This document shows positions 43,477-53,588 of a stretch of 64,000 bases of DNA, in pieces. Source of the stretch: Streptomyces vietnamensis (GTDB lineage: Bacteria > Actinomycetota > Actinomycetes > Streptomycetales > Streptomycetaceae); the NCBI RefSeq assembly GCF_000830005.1, contig NZ_CP010407.1, positions 6,336,001 through 6,400,000 on the forward strand, read 5' to 3'. The translations under genes were made by a program, and so were the position numbers. Positions within the stretch are counted from its first letter, which is position 1. Each line of letters begins with the position of its first letter. The notes beneath the pieces are model-generated. The model saw only the letters and a list, made by a program, of their open reading frames with translations, ran no database searches and had not been told where the DNA came from.

Positions 43477-44076
43477 TCAGGACGAACGCAGTCCGTCGAG
43501 CACGATGTCGATGTAGCGACGCCAGTCGCCGGTGCGGCGGTGCACGATCGCGGTGAGGCCGCAGGTGATCGCCAGGATGTCGGCGCCCGCGAGGTCCGGC
43601 CGCATGGTGCCGGCCGCCTGGCCCTTCCCGACGAGGTCCATCAGCTCGGCCTCGAGGTCGGCCCGCATCTCGCTCGGCGGCCCCTCGGAGCCGAGGGTGC
43701 CCTCGACGACGCTGGCGAACCCGCGGTCCCGGGCCTCCACCTCGCCGATGTGCGTCAGCAACAGGTGCAGCGCCTCGAGCGGTGCGTCCTGGGCCGTCTC
43801 GCGGCAGGAGGTGCGGTAGTACTCCACGATCTCGCCGAACCGCTGCTGCGCGGCCGCCTCGATCATGGCTTCCTTCGTGGGGAAGTGGCGGTAGAGCGTG
43901 CCGATGCCGACGCCGGCACGGTGGGCCACCTCGTCCATCGAGACGCTGTCCCCTCCCTCGGCGAAGAGCGCCCGTGCGGCGGCCAGCACCTTGGCGCGGT
44001 TGCGCTCGGCATCCGCGCGGCGCGGCCGGGGAGCGTCGTCGGGCCTGGACGGCGACATTGAAGCGGAGCTAGTCAT
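43477..44076 (-). CDS. Cluster-situated TetR-family repressor
   Basis: A 199-residue TetR protein. The helix-turn-helix is VSMDEVAHRAGVGIGTLYRHFPTKEAMIEAAAQ near residues 45-77. The C-terminal domain (GTLGSEGPPSEMRADLEAEL... ITCGLTAIVHRRTGDW) should sense a ligand, possibly the polyketide or an intermediate. The ATG at 44076 follows GGAAGGAGA. It is divergent from an OmpR-type regulator with 577 bases between, the same layout as JadR2-JadR1 in jadomycin loci. Targets may include its own promoter, the regulator, and the palindrome in front of the exporter at 38447. Confidence 0.88.
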   Translation of the reverse strand: MTSSASMSPSRPDDAPRPRRADAERNRAKVLAAARALFAEGGDSVSMDEVAHRAGVGIGTLYRHFPTKEAMIEAAAQQRFGEIVEYYRTSCRETAQDAPLEALHLLLTHIGEVEARDRGFASVVEGTLGSEGPPSEMRADLEAELMDLVGKGQAAGTMRPDLAGADILAITCGLTAIVHRRTGDWRRYIDIVLDGLRSS

Positions 44077-44653
44077 GCGGAATCTCCTTCCACTTAAACC
44101 ATACGTGGTCCGGCGCGCCCCGAGGAGGCTCGGGGCGGCGGCACCGACGGGCGGCGCCCCGCCGACGGGTCCGGCTCTCGAGTCCGCCGTGGGGTCTGCT
44201 GTCGAGTCCGCCGTCGGGTCCGTCGGCGTGATCCGGGTGGGCGGTCCCACAGAATTCAACTTCTTCGAATGAGCGGTGATGCCAGTCACATGCGACGTCA
44301 GTCACATGTACTGAATATGACACTCGGGTCGTTCTGCATGGATCTTCTGAAAGCGCCAGGCCGCCCTGCCGCGAGGTGTGTCAATTCTTTGAAAAGTCCT
44401 CCAAGGAGAGGCAAAGTCAGTGACAGGGAATGTCGCCGGAAGCCCCTGCTTTTACGAAACCGCAACAACCTCTTCATCCTGGGGGTCCGTGGAACTCGAA
44501 CCGATGCATGTAGGTTCTTTATCGATATCTGGTTCGAGTCATGAAGTGGGTCAACCGGACGGGGGAGATGTGAATCACGGTTCGCTGGGGATGCTTTCAG
44601 AGCCTCGCATGATAGAGGGGAGTGTGCCGGAGCAGACGCGAAGGACGGCTGGA
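44077..44653. promoter_or_regulatory. Divergent regulatory region of the two regulators
   Basis: This 577-base gap has no convincing gene apart from a possible N-terminal extension of the next gene. GTCACATG occurs twice at 16-base spacing (44285 and 44301). An inverted repeat ACTCGAACC / GGTTCGAGT has arms at 44494-44502 and 44531-44539. The AT content is higher than elsewhere. Binding of the TetR and OmpR proteins here is likely but not proven. Confidence 0.55.
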
Positions 44654-45322
44654 ATGTCCGACTGTTGGCGCATTCTTGTCGTGGACGACGATTCCGCCGG
44701 CGCGGAGTCCTTAGTCTGCCGACTGCGCCGGCACGGCCATCAGGCGATCAGTACGGCCAAGGGCAGCACCGCCCTGGAGGCGCACGACGATGTCGACCTG
44801 GTCCTGCTGGACCTCGAACTTCCCGACCTGGACGGCCTGGAGGTCTGCCGGGCCATCCGCGCGGTGAGCAGCGTCCCGATCATCGTCGTCACCGCCCGCG
44901 AGTCCGAACTCGACTGTGTGCTGGGTCTCCAGGCCGGCGCGGACGACTATGTGGTCAAGCCCTACGGCTTCCGGGAGCTGATGGCGCGCATGGAGGCCGT
45001 CATGCGTCGCACGCGCTCCGCCCAGTGGCCCACGGCCAGGGAGATACTGCACGGCCCGCTCCGGATAGACCTGGACTCCCGCGAGGTCAGCGTGGACGGC
45101 CGCAGGGTCGAGACCACCCGCAAGGAATTCGACCTGCTGCGGCTTCTCGCCTCCCATCCGGGAGCCGTCGTTCCGCGCAAGCGAATCCTCCAGCAGGTGT
45201 GGGGGGATTCATGGTCACGTCGCACCATCGACACGCATGTCAGCAGCTTGCGCGGCAAACTCGGCGGAAGTGGCTGGATCATCACCGTCCGCGGAGTCGG
45301 ATTCAAACTCGGAGACGGATGA
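44654..45322 (+). CDS. OmpR-family (JadR1-like) pathway activator
   Basis: A 222-residue response regulator. The receiver domain has Asp11/Asp12 (VVDDD), the phospho-acceptor position Asp53 (LLDLELP) and Lys in DYVVKPYGFREL. The winged-helix part ends RRTIDTHVSSLRGKLGG...TVRGVGFKLGDG. No histidine kinase is nearby, as for JadR1-type atypical regulators that respond to products. Leu20 is TTA (44711-44713), tying it to bldA control. I use the ATG at 44654 behind AAGGA; an in-frame GTG at 44570 behind GGGGGAGAT would add 28 residues. Confidence 0.9.
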   Translation: MSDCWRILVVDDDSAGAESLVCRLRRHGHQAISTAKGSTALEAHDDVDLVLLDLELPDLDGLEVCRAIRAVSSVPIIVVTARESELDCVLGLQAGADDYVVKPYGFRELMARMEAVMRRTRSAQWPTAREILHGPLRIDLDSREVSVDGRRVETTRKEFDLLRLLASHPGAVVPRKRILQQVWGDSWSRRTIDTHVSSLRGKLGGSGWIITVRGVGFKLGDG

Positions 45323-45387
45323 ATTCTTGCCTCCCTGCACATGGGGCGAGAGAAACCGAACAGCGGAAACGGAAACGAGGATTCAGC

Positions 45388-45753
45388 ATGAGTAATCCAT
45401 TCCCCGTGATCGACGCGCTCATCGACGAGCCCGTCACCCTGATCAACGCCTTCACCGTGCCGGTGGACGAGGCCGAGCGGTTCCTGCACCGGTGGAAGGA
45501 CAACGCCCGCATCATGGCCCGGCAGCCGGGGTTTCTCCAGGCCCGGATGTACCGCTCCCTGGTCGACGACGTGGAGCTGCGCTTCATCAACGTGGCCGAG
45601 TGGGAGTCCGGGAAGGCCCTGGACGCGGCGCGCGCCAACCCTGAGTTCCGCGCGTCGGCGCTGCGGATCGTCGACGACCCCGACCTGCACGTCACTCCGC
45701 GGCCGGTCGTCTACCAGGTCGCCCTCGAGGTGCAGCCGGGCGACCTGTTGTGA
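45388..45753 (+). CDS. Single-domain ABM monooxygenase-like protein
   Basis: A 121-residue protein of the antibiotic biosynthesis monooxygenase family: VTLINAFTVPVDEAERFLHRWKDNARIMARQPGFLQARMYRSL and RFINVAEWESGKALDAARANPEFR. These dimeric proteins oxidise aromatic polyketides without cofactors. It is 65 bases after the regulator gene on the same strand and closes the polyketide cluster. A hairpin at 45765 follows. It is related in family, not in length, to the two-domain protein at 42614. Confidence 0.87.
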   Translation: MSNPFPVIDALIDEPVTLINAFTVPVDEAERFLHRWKDNARIMARQPGFLQARMYRSLVDDVELRFINVAEWESGKALDAARANPEFRASALRIVDDPDLHVTPRPVVYQVALEVQPGDLL

Positions 45754-45764
45754 CCCAGGGCTGA

Positions 45765-45803
45765 GCCCGGCAACCGTCCCACCAGCGTGGTCGGTTGCCG
45801 GGC
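45765..45803. terminator. Bidirectional terminator between the two clusters
   Basis: GCCCGGCAACCG, a 15-base loop, then CGGTTGCCGGGC. It separates the plus-strand polyketide genes from the convergent minus-strand operon and is a natural border between the two clusters. Confidence 0.83.
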
Positions 45804-45858
45804 CGGGCAGGGCCGGAGCGGTTCGGTCGGAAGCGCCTTGGCCCGACGGGACGGGACC

Positions 45859-46978
45859 TCAGTCCCGTACGCAGTGGTGCCGCGACCTGTCACGCGGGCG
45901 CGGACGGCGCTCGGCCGCCGGCGCGGCGGCGGAGCACCGACGGATCGACGCCAGGAGCCGGTCGACATCGGCGGTGGAGTGCGAGAACGAGGTCACGAAG
46001 CGCACGACCCCCGGCTCCCAGCGGTCGTGGTAGAAGGCGTACCCCTCCGCGAGGAGCTCCTCGACGACCGGCCGGGCGAGCGCGCAGAAGACCATGTTCA
46101 TCTCCGGCTCGCTGCCGAGCTCGACGCCCGGCATCCCCTTCAGGCCGTCCCAGAGCCGGGACGCCAGGGCGTTCGCCCGGCCGGCATTGCGCAGCCACAG
46201 GCCGTCGGACAGATAGGCGTCGAGCTGTGCGGCGTGGAAGCGGGCCTTCGCGGGAAGCTGTCCGGCACGCTTGACGCGGGCGGCGAGCTCGACGGAGGCG
46301 GAGGGGTGGAAGGAGATGACCGCATCGGCGGTCATCGTCCCGTTCTTCGTGGTGCCGAACGACAGCACGTCGATCCCGGCCTTCCAGCTCATCTCGGCCG
46401 GACTGGCCCCGAAACGGCTCAGGGCATTGGCGAACCGCGCCCCGTCCATGTGCACCCCGAGGCCGGCGGACTTGGCGTGCAGGCTCAGTACGCGGATCTC
46501 CTCCAGCGTGTAGGCGCCACCGCTCTCCGTGCCCTGGCTGATGCTCAGCACCGAGGGCCGCATGCCGTGCACGTCACCGGCGCGACGCCGCAGCTCGTGC
46601 TGCAGGGAATCGGGGTCGATCTTGCCCCCGGCACCGGGGACGGCGACGAGCTTGGAGCCGCCCGTGAAGAACTCGGCGGCCCCGCATTCGTCGTTGTCGA
46701 TGTGGCTGTCGGGGTGGCACAGGATGCTCCCCCACGGGCGCGAAAGAGACGACAGCGCAAGGCCGTTGGCGGCGGTACCGGAAGAGACCAGGAAGACGTC
46801 CACATCCCGCTCGAAGACCTCCCCGAGGCGGCGACGGACGGAGTCGGTGAAGGAATCCGCGCCGTACGGCATGGCGTGGCCCGCCGCAGCCGCCGTGACC
46901 GCTTCCAGGACCTCCGGAGACGCGCCGAAGGTGTTGTCGCTCAGGAAGTTCCGGCCGGCGACGTCGGCGGGGTGCGTG

Positions 46979-46986
<8 letters not shown>
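45859..46986 (-). CDS. Threonine aldolase-type PLP enzyme
   Basis: A 375-residue enzyme of the low-specificity L-threonine aldolase family (PLP fold type I). It has FLSDNTFGASPEVLEAV near the N-terminus, SSGTAANGLAL, the Asp-containing GLGVHMDGARFANAL, and the PLP Lys in SFGTTKNGTM. These enzymes make or split beta-hydroxy-alpha-amino acids from glycine and an aldehyde. It is the last gene of the NRPS/PKS operon and its start overlaps the KorB stop by eight bases, so supply of a beta-hydroxy amino acid to the threonine-like NRPS at 50669 is a sensible inference. Confidence 0.9.
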
Positions 46987-48032
<1,046 letters not shown>

Positions 48033-48040
<8 letters not shown>

Positions 48041-49898
48041 CGATGGCCTCCTTGAGGGCGGCGGCGAGCTGTTCGGCCTTGAACGGCATGCCGTTGACCT
48101 GGGTGTGGCTGCGGGCGTCGACCAGGTACGTCGCCCGGACGAGGGTGGCCAGCTGGCCGAGGTTCATCTCGGGGATGACGACCTTCTCGTACCGCTTCAG
48201 GATCTCGCCGAGGTTTGTCGGGAAGGGGTTGAGGTGGCGCAGGTGGGCCTGGGCGATGGGCCCGCCCTCCCGGCGGATGCGGCGCACCGCGGCGGTGATC
48301 GGCCCGTAGGTGGAGCCCCAGCCCAGCACGAGAGTGGTGGCGCCGTCGGGGTCGTCGACCTCCAGGTCCGGCACGGCGATGTTGTCGATCTTGGCCTGGC
48401 GGGTGCGGACCATGAACTCGTGGTTGGCCGGGTCGTACGAGATGTTGCCGGTGCCGTCCTGCTTCTCGATGCCGCCGATGCGGTGCTCCAGGCCCGGGGT
48501 GCCGGGCACCGCCCACGGCCGGGCCAGGGTCTCCGGGTCGCGCTTGTAGGGCCAGAACACCTCGGTGCCATCGTCCAGGGTGTGGTTCGGGCCGGTGGCG
48601 AAGGGGGTCGTCAGGTCGGGCAGCTCCTCGACGTCCGGGATCCGCCACGGCTCGGAGCCGTTCGCCAGATAGCCGTCCGACAGCAGGAACACGGGCGTGC
48701 GGTAGGTCAGCGCGATCCGGGCGGCCTCCAGCGCCGCGTCGAAGCAGTCCGCCGGCGTCTTCGGGGCCACGACCGGCACCGGCGCCTCGCCGTTGCGGCC
48801 GTACATGGCCTGCAGCAGATCGGCCTGCTCCGTCTTCGTCGGCAGACCGGTGGAGGGTCCGCCGCGCTGGATGTCGACGATCAGCAGCGGCAGCTCCAGC
48901 GACACCGCCAGCCCGATCGTCTCGGACTTGAGCGCCACACCGGGTCCGGACGTCGTCGTCACCGCAAGCGAACCACCGAAGGCGGCGCCGAGCGCGGCGC
49001 CGATGCCGGCGATCTCGTCCTCGGCCTGGAAGGTCCGCACGCCGAAGTTCTTGTGCTTGGACAGCTCGTGCAGGATGTCCGAGGCCGGGGTGATGGGGTA
49101 GGAGCCCAGGTAGAGCGGCAGGTCGGCCTGCCGGCTCGCGGCGATCAGGCCGTACGAGAGAGCCAGGTTCCCGGAGATGTTGCGGTAGGTGCCGGTGGGG
49201 AAGGCGCGGGTGGCGGGGGCGACCTCGTAGGAGACGGCGAAGTCCTCGGTGGTCTCGCCGAAGTTCCAGCCGGCCCTAAAGGCGACGATGTTGGCCTCGG
49301 CGATCTCGGGCTTCTTGGCGAACTTGGTGCGCAGGAAGGTCTCGGTGGCCTCGGTGGGGCGGTGGTACATCCAGGACAGCAGCCCGAGCGCGAACATGTT
49401 CTTGGAGCGTTCGGCCTCCTTGCGGGACAGGCCGAAGTCCTTCAGCGCCTCCAGGGTGAGGGTCGTCAGCGGCACGGGGTGGACCCGGTAGCCGTCCAGC
49501 GAGCCGTCTTCGAGGGGGGAGGTGGCGTAGCCGACCTTGGCCATGGCGCGTTTGGCGAATTCGTCGGTGTTGACGATGATCTCGCCGCCGCGGGGTACGT
49601 CGGCGATGTTGGCCTTGAGGGCGGCGGGGTTCATGGCGACCAGGACGTTGGGGGCGTCGCCGGGGGTCAGGATGTCGTGGTCGGCGAAGTGGAGCTGGAA
49701 GGAGGAGACGCCCGGCAGGGTTCCGGCGGGGGCGCGGATCTCGGCGGGGAAGTTGGGCAGGGTGGAGAGGTCGTTCCCGAAGGATGCCGTCTCCGAGGTG
49801 AAGCGGTCGCCCGTGAGCTGCATGCCGTCGCCGGAGTCACCCGCGAAACGGATGACCACCCGGTCGAGTCTGTGGATCTCTTTGCCGAGGACCGGCAT
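48033..49898 (-). CDS. korA: 2-oxoacid:ferredoxin oxidoreductase, fused gamma-alpha subunit
   Basis: A 621-residue protein with an N-terminal gamma domain (RVVIRFAGDSGDGMQLTGDRF) and the alpha pyrimidine-binding domain (LYLGSYPITPASDILHELSKH, AEDEIAGIGAALGAAFGG, TTTSGPGVALKSE). The length is normal for actinobacterial KorA. It works with KorB. Its start is 34 bases after the phosphopantetheinyl transferase stop, so it is probably in the same transcript. A role in acyl-CoA supply or in reducing ferredoxin for the two P450s is possible. Confidence 0.93.
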
Positions 49899-49932
49899 CA
49901 GGGAATCTCCTTATGGGGGGAGGCGGAGGGGG

Positions 49933-50676
49933 TCAGCTCGCCGTGGCGAGGACGACAGCGGCCGCGAACGAGGGGGTGGGTGCGGCCAGGTCGTGGAAGG
50001 TGAAGTCCTGTATCGCGGCGGGGACTTCGGACACTCCGACGTACGGGTCGGTGACCCCGTACGCGAGTCCCGCCCCCGTCGCCTTCAGGTACGCCTCCTT
50101 GCGCGTCCACACCCGGGCCAGGGCCCCGGGGCGGTCCGCGTCCGGCAGCGCGCGCAGGGCGTGCTGCTCGCGCGGGTGCAGGGCGGGCAGCAGCTCTTCG
50201 GTGATGTCCGGCCGGGGGACGCCTTCGACGTCGGCGCCCACCGTGACCCCCGATACGGCGATCAGGGCGAGCCCGCCGCTGTGCGAGAGCGAGAAGTGGG
50301 GGCCGCCGCCGGCCAGGGCGGGCCGTCCGTGGGGCTCGCCGCAGCAGGGGCAGTCCTCGCGTACCAGGCTCACCGACTCGGGTGCGAGTCCGGTGTACCC
50401 GCTCAGGACCAGGCGGAGGCCGATGTGCGCGGCCCGGTAGCGGTGCCGGTCGCCGGGGCGGCGCAGCCGGGCGGAGCGCTCGCGTTCCGCCGTGCTCAGC
50501 GGCGCCCGCTCGGCCGCCACCGGGTGGCCGCCCACGACCTCCCGGTCCGTGTCCAGCCACCACAGGGCCACGTCCCCGCCCCGTGGGGGCGGGCCCGGCT
50601 CCGGGGGCGTGTCGTCGAGCGCGTGGTACTGGAAGGGGGCACACGCGGGCGAGGGGGCGTGTGCGAGCTCAGGCAT
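49933..50676 (-). CDS. 4'-phosphopantetheinyl transferase 2
   Basis: A 247-residue Sfp-type transferase. It has the variant CPCCGEPHGRPAL, which may bind metal, then GGPHFSLSHSGGLALIAV, GADVEGV and ARVWTRKEAYLKATGAGL. It should activate the carrier domains of the adjacent NRPS and PKS. The start at 50676 overlaps the NRPS stop by eight bases. It is not a close copy of the transferase at 35512, in line with the two clusters having separate origins. Confidence 0.9.
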   Translation of the reverse strand: MPELAHAPSPACAPFQYHALDDTPPEPGPPPRGGDVALWWLDTDREVVGGHPVAAERAPLSTAERERSARLRRPGDRHRYRAAHIGLRLVLSGYTGLAPESVSLVREDCPCCGEPHGRPALAGGGPHFSLSHSGGLALIAVSGVTVGADVEGVPRPDITEELLPALHPREQHALRALPDADRPGALARVWTRKEAYLKATGAGLAYGVTDPYVGVSEVPAAIQDFTFHDLAAPTPSFAAAVVLATAS

Positions 50677-53524
50677 CGGCGCCGGTCCCGGCGAGCTCGC
50701 GGATGGTGGGCGTGCGGAACAGGTCCCGCAGCGGTACGGCCGGCAGTCCGCGGTTGCGCAGTGCGGCGCTGATCCGTACCGCGAGCAGGGAGTTGCCGCC
50801 GAGCTCGAAGAAGTCGTCGTCGAGTCCGACCGGGGTGCCCAGTACGGTCGACCAGATGTCCTGGAGCACCGCGGCGGTTCCCTGCTCCCCGGTGGAGGCC
50901 GGTGCGGGGGCGGGAACGGTGCGGGCGGGTTCCGGCAGCCGGGCGGCGTCGAGCTTGCCGTTGGTGGTCAGCGGCAGGGAGTCGAGCGCGGTGACGGTCG
51001 CGGGGAGCATGTAGCCGGGCAGGACGGTCGCGGCTCGCTTGCGCACGCCGACGGTGTCCAGGTCCGCAGGGACGACGTAGGCGTCGAGGCGGGCGGTGGC
51101 GGGGTCGTCCGGGTTCTCGCGGCGCACGATCACGGCCGCCGCGCGGACGTCCGGGTCCTCCAGGAGGACGGAACGGATCTCGTCGAGCTCGATGCGGAAG
51201 CCGCGGATCTTCACCTGGCTGTCGATGCGTCCCAGGTGTTCCAGGGTGCCGTCGGGGCGCAGCCGGCCGAGGTCGCCGCTGTGGTACCGGCGGCCGTCCC
51301 GGTCGGCTGCCACCCCGTCGGCCGTGAACCCGTCGGCCGCGAACCCGTCGGCCGCGAACCCGTCGGCCGCGAACCGGTCGGCCGCGAACGGGTCGGCGGT
51401 GAACCGGGCGGCGGTGAACCCGTCGGCCGCGAACCGGTCGGCCGCGAACGGGTCGGCGGTGAACCGGGCGGCGGTGAGCTCGGGTTGGCCGAGGTAGCCG
51501 AGGGCCACGCCCGCGCCGCCGACGAGGATCTCTCCGGTGACGCCGGGCGGGACGAGCCGGCCGCGCGCGTCCGTCACGTACAGGTGCCAGCCGGGCAGCG
51601 CCGGACCGACGGACTTCGAGCCGGCGAGGGCCAGCTCCCGGGTCAGGGTCTGCGCGGTGACGTGCACGGTGGTCTCGGTGATGCCGAACATGTTGACCAT
51701 GCGGCACTCGTCCTCCGGGTGCCGGTCGAACCAGCGCAGCAGCATGCGGGCGTCCAGCGGCTCGCCGCCGAAGACGACCAGCCGGACGGCGAGCCGGGCG
51801 TGGTCGGTCTCCAGGAGCTGGGAGAAGGCGGAGGGCGTCTGGCTGAGGACGGTGACCCGCTCGCGCTCCAGCAGGTCGCGGAACTCCCCGGGTTCGCGGG
51901 AGACGAGGTACGGCACGACGACGAGCCGTCCTCCGGTCAGCAGGCAGCCCCAGATCTCCCAGACGGAGAAGTCGAACGCGCCGGAGTGGAAGAAGGTCCA
52001 CACGTCGGCCGGGCCGAGACCGTACTCGTCGCGGGTCGCGTCGATGAGCGCGACGACGTTGCGGTGCGGCACGACGACGCCCTTGGGGCGGCCGGTGGAG
52101 CCCGAGGTGTAGATGACGTACGCCGGGTCGTCGGGGCCCGCGGCGCCCGCCGGTTCGGCGAGGCCGGGCGCGTCGCCCGAGGCGAGCAGGTCGTCGGGAG
52201 CGACGGGGGTGCCCGCCTCGGCGGGGTACTCCGCGAGCCGGGTGATCGCCAGGTCGAGGCCGGCGTCCCGCGCCGTGTGGGCGAGCCGGTCGGCCGGGTA
52301 GGCCGGGTCCGTGGGCACGTACGCCGCACCCGCCTTCAGTACGCCGAGCATGGCCACCACGAGTTCGGCGGTCCGCTCCAGGCAGATGCCGACCCGGTCG
52401 CCCGGGGTCACCCCGTGCGCCACCAGGCCCCGGGCCAGCCGGTCGGCCTGCCGGTCGAGTTCGCGGTAGGTGAGGGACGTCGTCCCGTCGTCGACCGCCG
52501 GGGCGTCCGGGCGGGCGGCGGCCACCCGCGCGAAGGCGTCGACGAGCCGCTCCGGTACGCCGGTCAGGGCGCCGTCCGGCCGGCCGAGGGCCGCCACCCG
52601 CTCGCGCTCGGCGGCGTCGAGGAGCTCGACGTCGTCGGTGGGGATCTCCGGGGTCTCGGCGAACTGGCGCAGGACGTGGGCCAGGTGGCGCAGGAACCCC
52701 TCGACGGTCTCGGGAGCGAGGTGGCTGCGGCGGAACGCGGCCCAGAGCCTGCTGCCGGTCGGCTCCCCGCCCTCCTCCGCCGCCTCGGACGGCAGCACGG
52801 CGAGGGTCAGCGGGAACGGCGGAGCGAGGCAGGGCAGGTACTCGCCCGCGTACTTCTCCGTGTTCGCGGCCGGGGCCGCGGGCTCGATCAGACCCGCGGT
52901 CACCGGGTGCTCCGACGGCACCGGTACGGCGGCACGCAGCGCGGCGAGCGAGGCGTCGCCGGGGAGCGCGTGGGCGAGGGCGCCGCGCCGGTCACTGGCG
53001 ACGGTGACGACACCGGTGGCGCCGTGCCCCTCGTAGCGGTGCATGGTCAGGGCGAGGGCGGCGAGCAGCACGGCCGGGTCCGCCGTACCCGGCAGGTCGT
53101 CGGACAGGTCGTGGGAGCGGGTCTCCCAGGCGGTGGCGGAGCGGGCCCCGCCACCCCAGTCCGGTGCCGGGGCCGCGGCGGGTGCGCGAACGGACGAGCC
53201 GGACAGGGGACCGGGATCCGCCCCCGTGACCAGCGCCCCCGCCAGGCCGTCGAGACCGGCCCGGTCGAGCACCGCGCGGTCGGCGACCACGACCAGGTCC
53301 GCGAGACCGTCCCGGTAGCGCAGCAGGACGCACCGCACGGCAGCCGTCGGCCGGTTCAGCTCGGCGTTCCACCGGCGGCGGGCCTCCGGCTCGCCCGAGC
53401 CGGCCGCGACCTCCTCCACCCACAGCCGCCACGGGCCCGCCGCGCCCAGCCGGGCGGTCAGTTCGGCGTCGCTCACCGAACCGCTCAGCCGGACCCGTAC
53501 GGCATGGCACTGCTCACCCTCCAT
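50669..53524 (-). CDS. NRPS: degenerate C-like, adenylation, carrier domain
   Basis: A 951-residue protein. Residues 1 to about 310 resemble a condensation domain but lack HHxxxDG (there is DLVVVADRAVLDRAG instead). The adenylation domain (about 330-830) has YIYTSGSTGRPKGVVV-type A3 (VIYTSGSTGRPKG), FDFSVWEIWG, and NMFGITETTVH. The code reads approximately D-F-W-S-V-G-M-V-H-K, near to the threonine code. The carrier domain has FFELGGNSLLAV. In the adenylation domain a loop carries eleven pentapeptide repeats. The start at 53524 is behind GGAGGA. There is no thioesterase in this protein. Confidence 0.9.
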   Translation of the reverse strand: MEGEQCHAVRVRLSGSVSDAELTARLGAAGPWRLWVEEVAAGSGEPEARRRWNAELNRPTAAVRCVLLRYRDGLADLVVVADRAVLDRAGLDGLAGALVTGADPGPLSGSSVRAPAAAPAPDWGGGARSATAWETRSHDLSDDLPGTADPAVLLAALALTMHRYEGHGATGVVTVASDRRGALAHALPGDASLAALRAAVPVPSEHPVTAGLIEPAAPAANTEKYAGEYLPCLAPPFPLTLAVLPSEAAEEGGEPTGSRLWAAFRRSHLAPETVEGFLRHLAHVLRQFAETPEIPTDDVELLDAAERERVAALGRPDGALTGVPERLVDAFARVAAARPDAPAVDDGTTSLTYRELDRQADRLARGLVAHGVTPGDRVGICLERTAELVVAMLGVLKAGAAYVPTDPAYPADRLAHTARDAGLDLAITRLAEYPAEAGTPVAPDDLLASGDAPGLAEPAGAAGPDDPAYVIYTSGSTGRPKGVVVPHRNVVALIDATRDEYGLGPADVWTFFHSGAFDFSVWEIWGCLLTGGRLVVVPYLVSREPGEFRDLLERERVTVLSQTPSAFSQLLETDHARLAVRLVVFGGEPLDARMLLRWFDRHPEDECRMVNMFGITETTVHVTAQTLTRELALAGSKSVGPALPGWHLYVTDARGRLVPPGVTGEILVGGAGVALGYLGQPELTAARFTADPFAADRFAADGFTAARFTADPFAADRFAADGFAADGFAADGFTADGVAADRDGRRYHSGDLGRLRPDGTLEHLGRIDSQVKIRGFRIELDEIRSVLLEDPDVRAAAVIVRRENPDDPATARLDAYVVPADLDTVGVRKRAATVLPGYMLPATVTALDSLPLTTNGKLDAARLPEPARTVPAPAPASTGEQGTAAVLQDIWSTVLGTPVGLDDDFFELGGNSLLAVRISAALRNRGLPAVPLRDLFRTPTIRELAGTGADA
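51305..51478 (-). repeat. 15-base in-frame repeats in the adenylation domain
   Basis: About eleven units of 15 bases encode pentapeptides such as DPFAA, DRFAA, DGFAA and DGFTA. They extend a surface loop that normally reads xRFxADPF before the YHSGDL motif. The core motifs on both sides stay intact. Confidence 0.88.
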
Positions 53525-53588
53525 GGGGCGTCCTCCTTCTCTCTCACACACGTCACAACTGCCGGCCACGGGCCGGTCCCGCGCCGCC

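Noticed and set aside
51305..51478. CRISPR array
   Set aside because: The units are contiguous 15-base in-frame repeats with no unique spacers, inside an adenylation domain. No cas genes are in the window.
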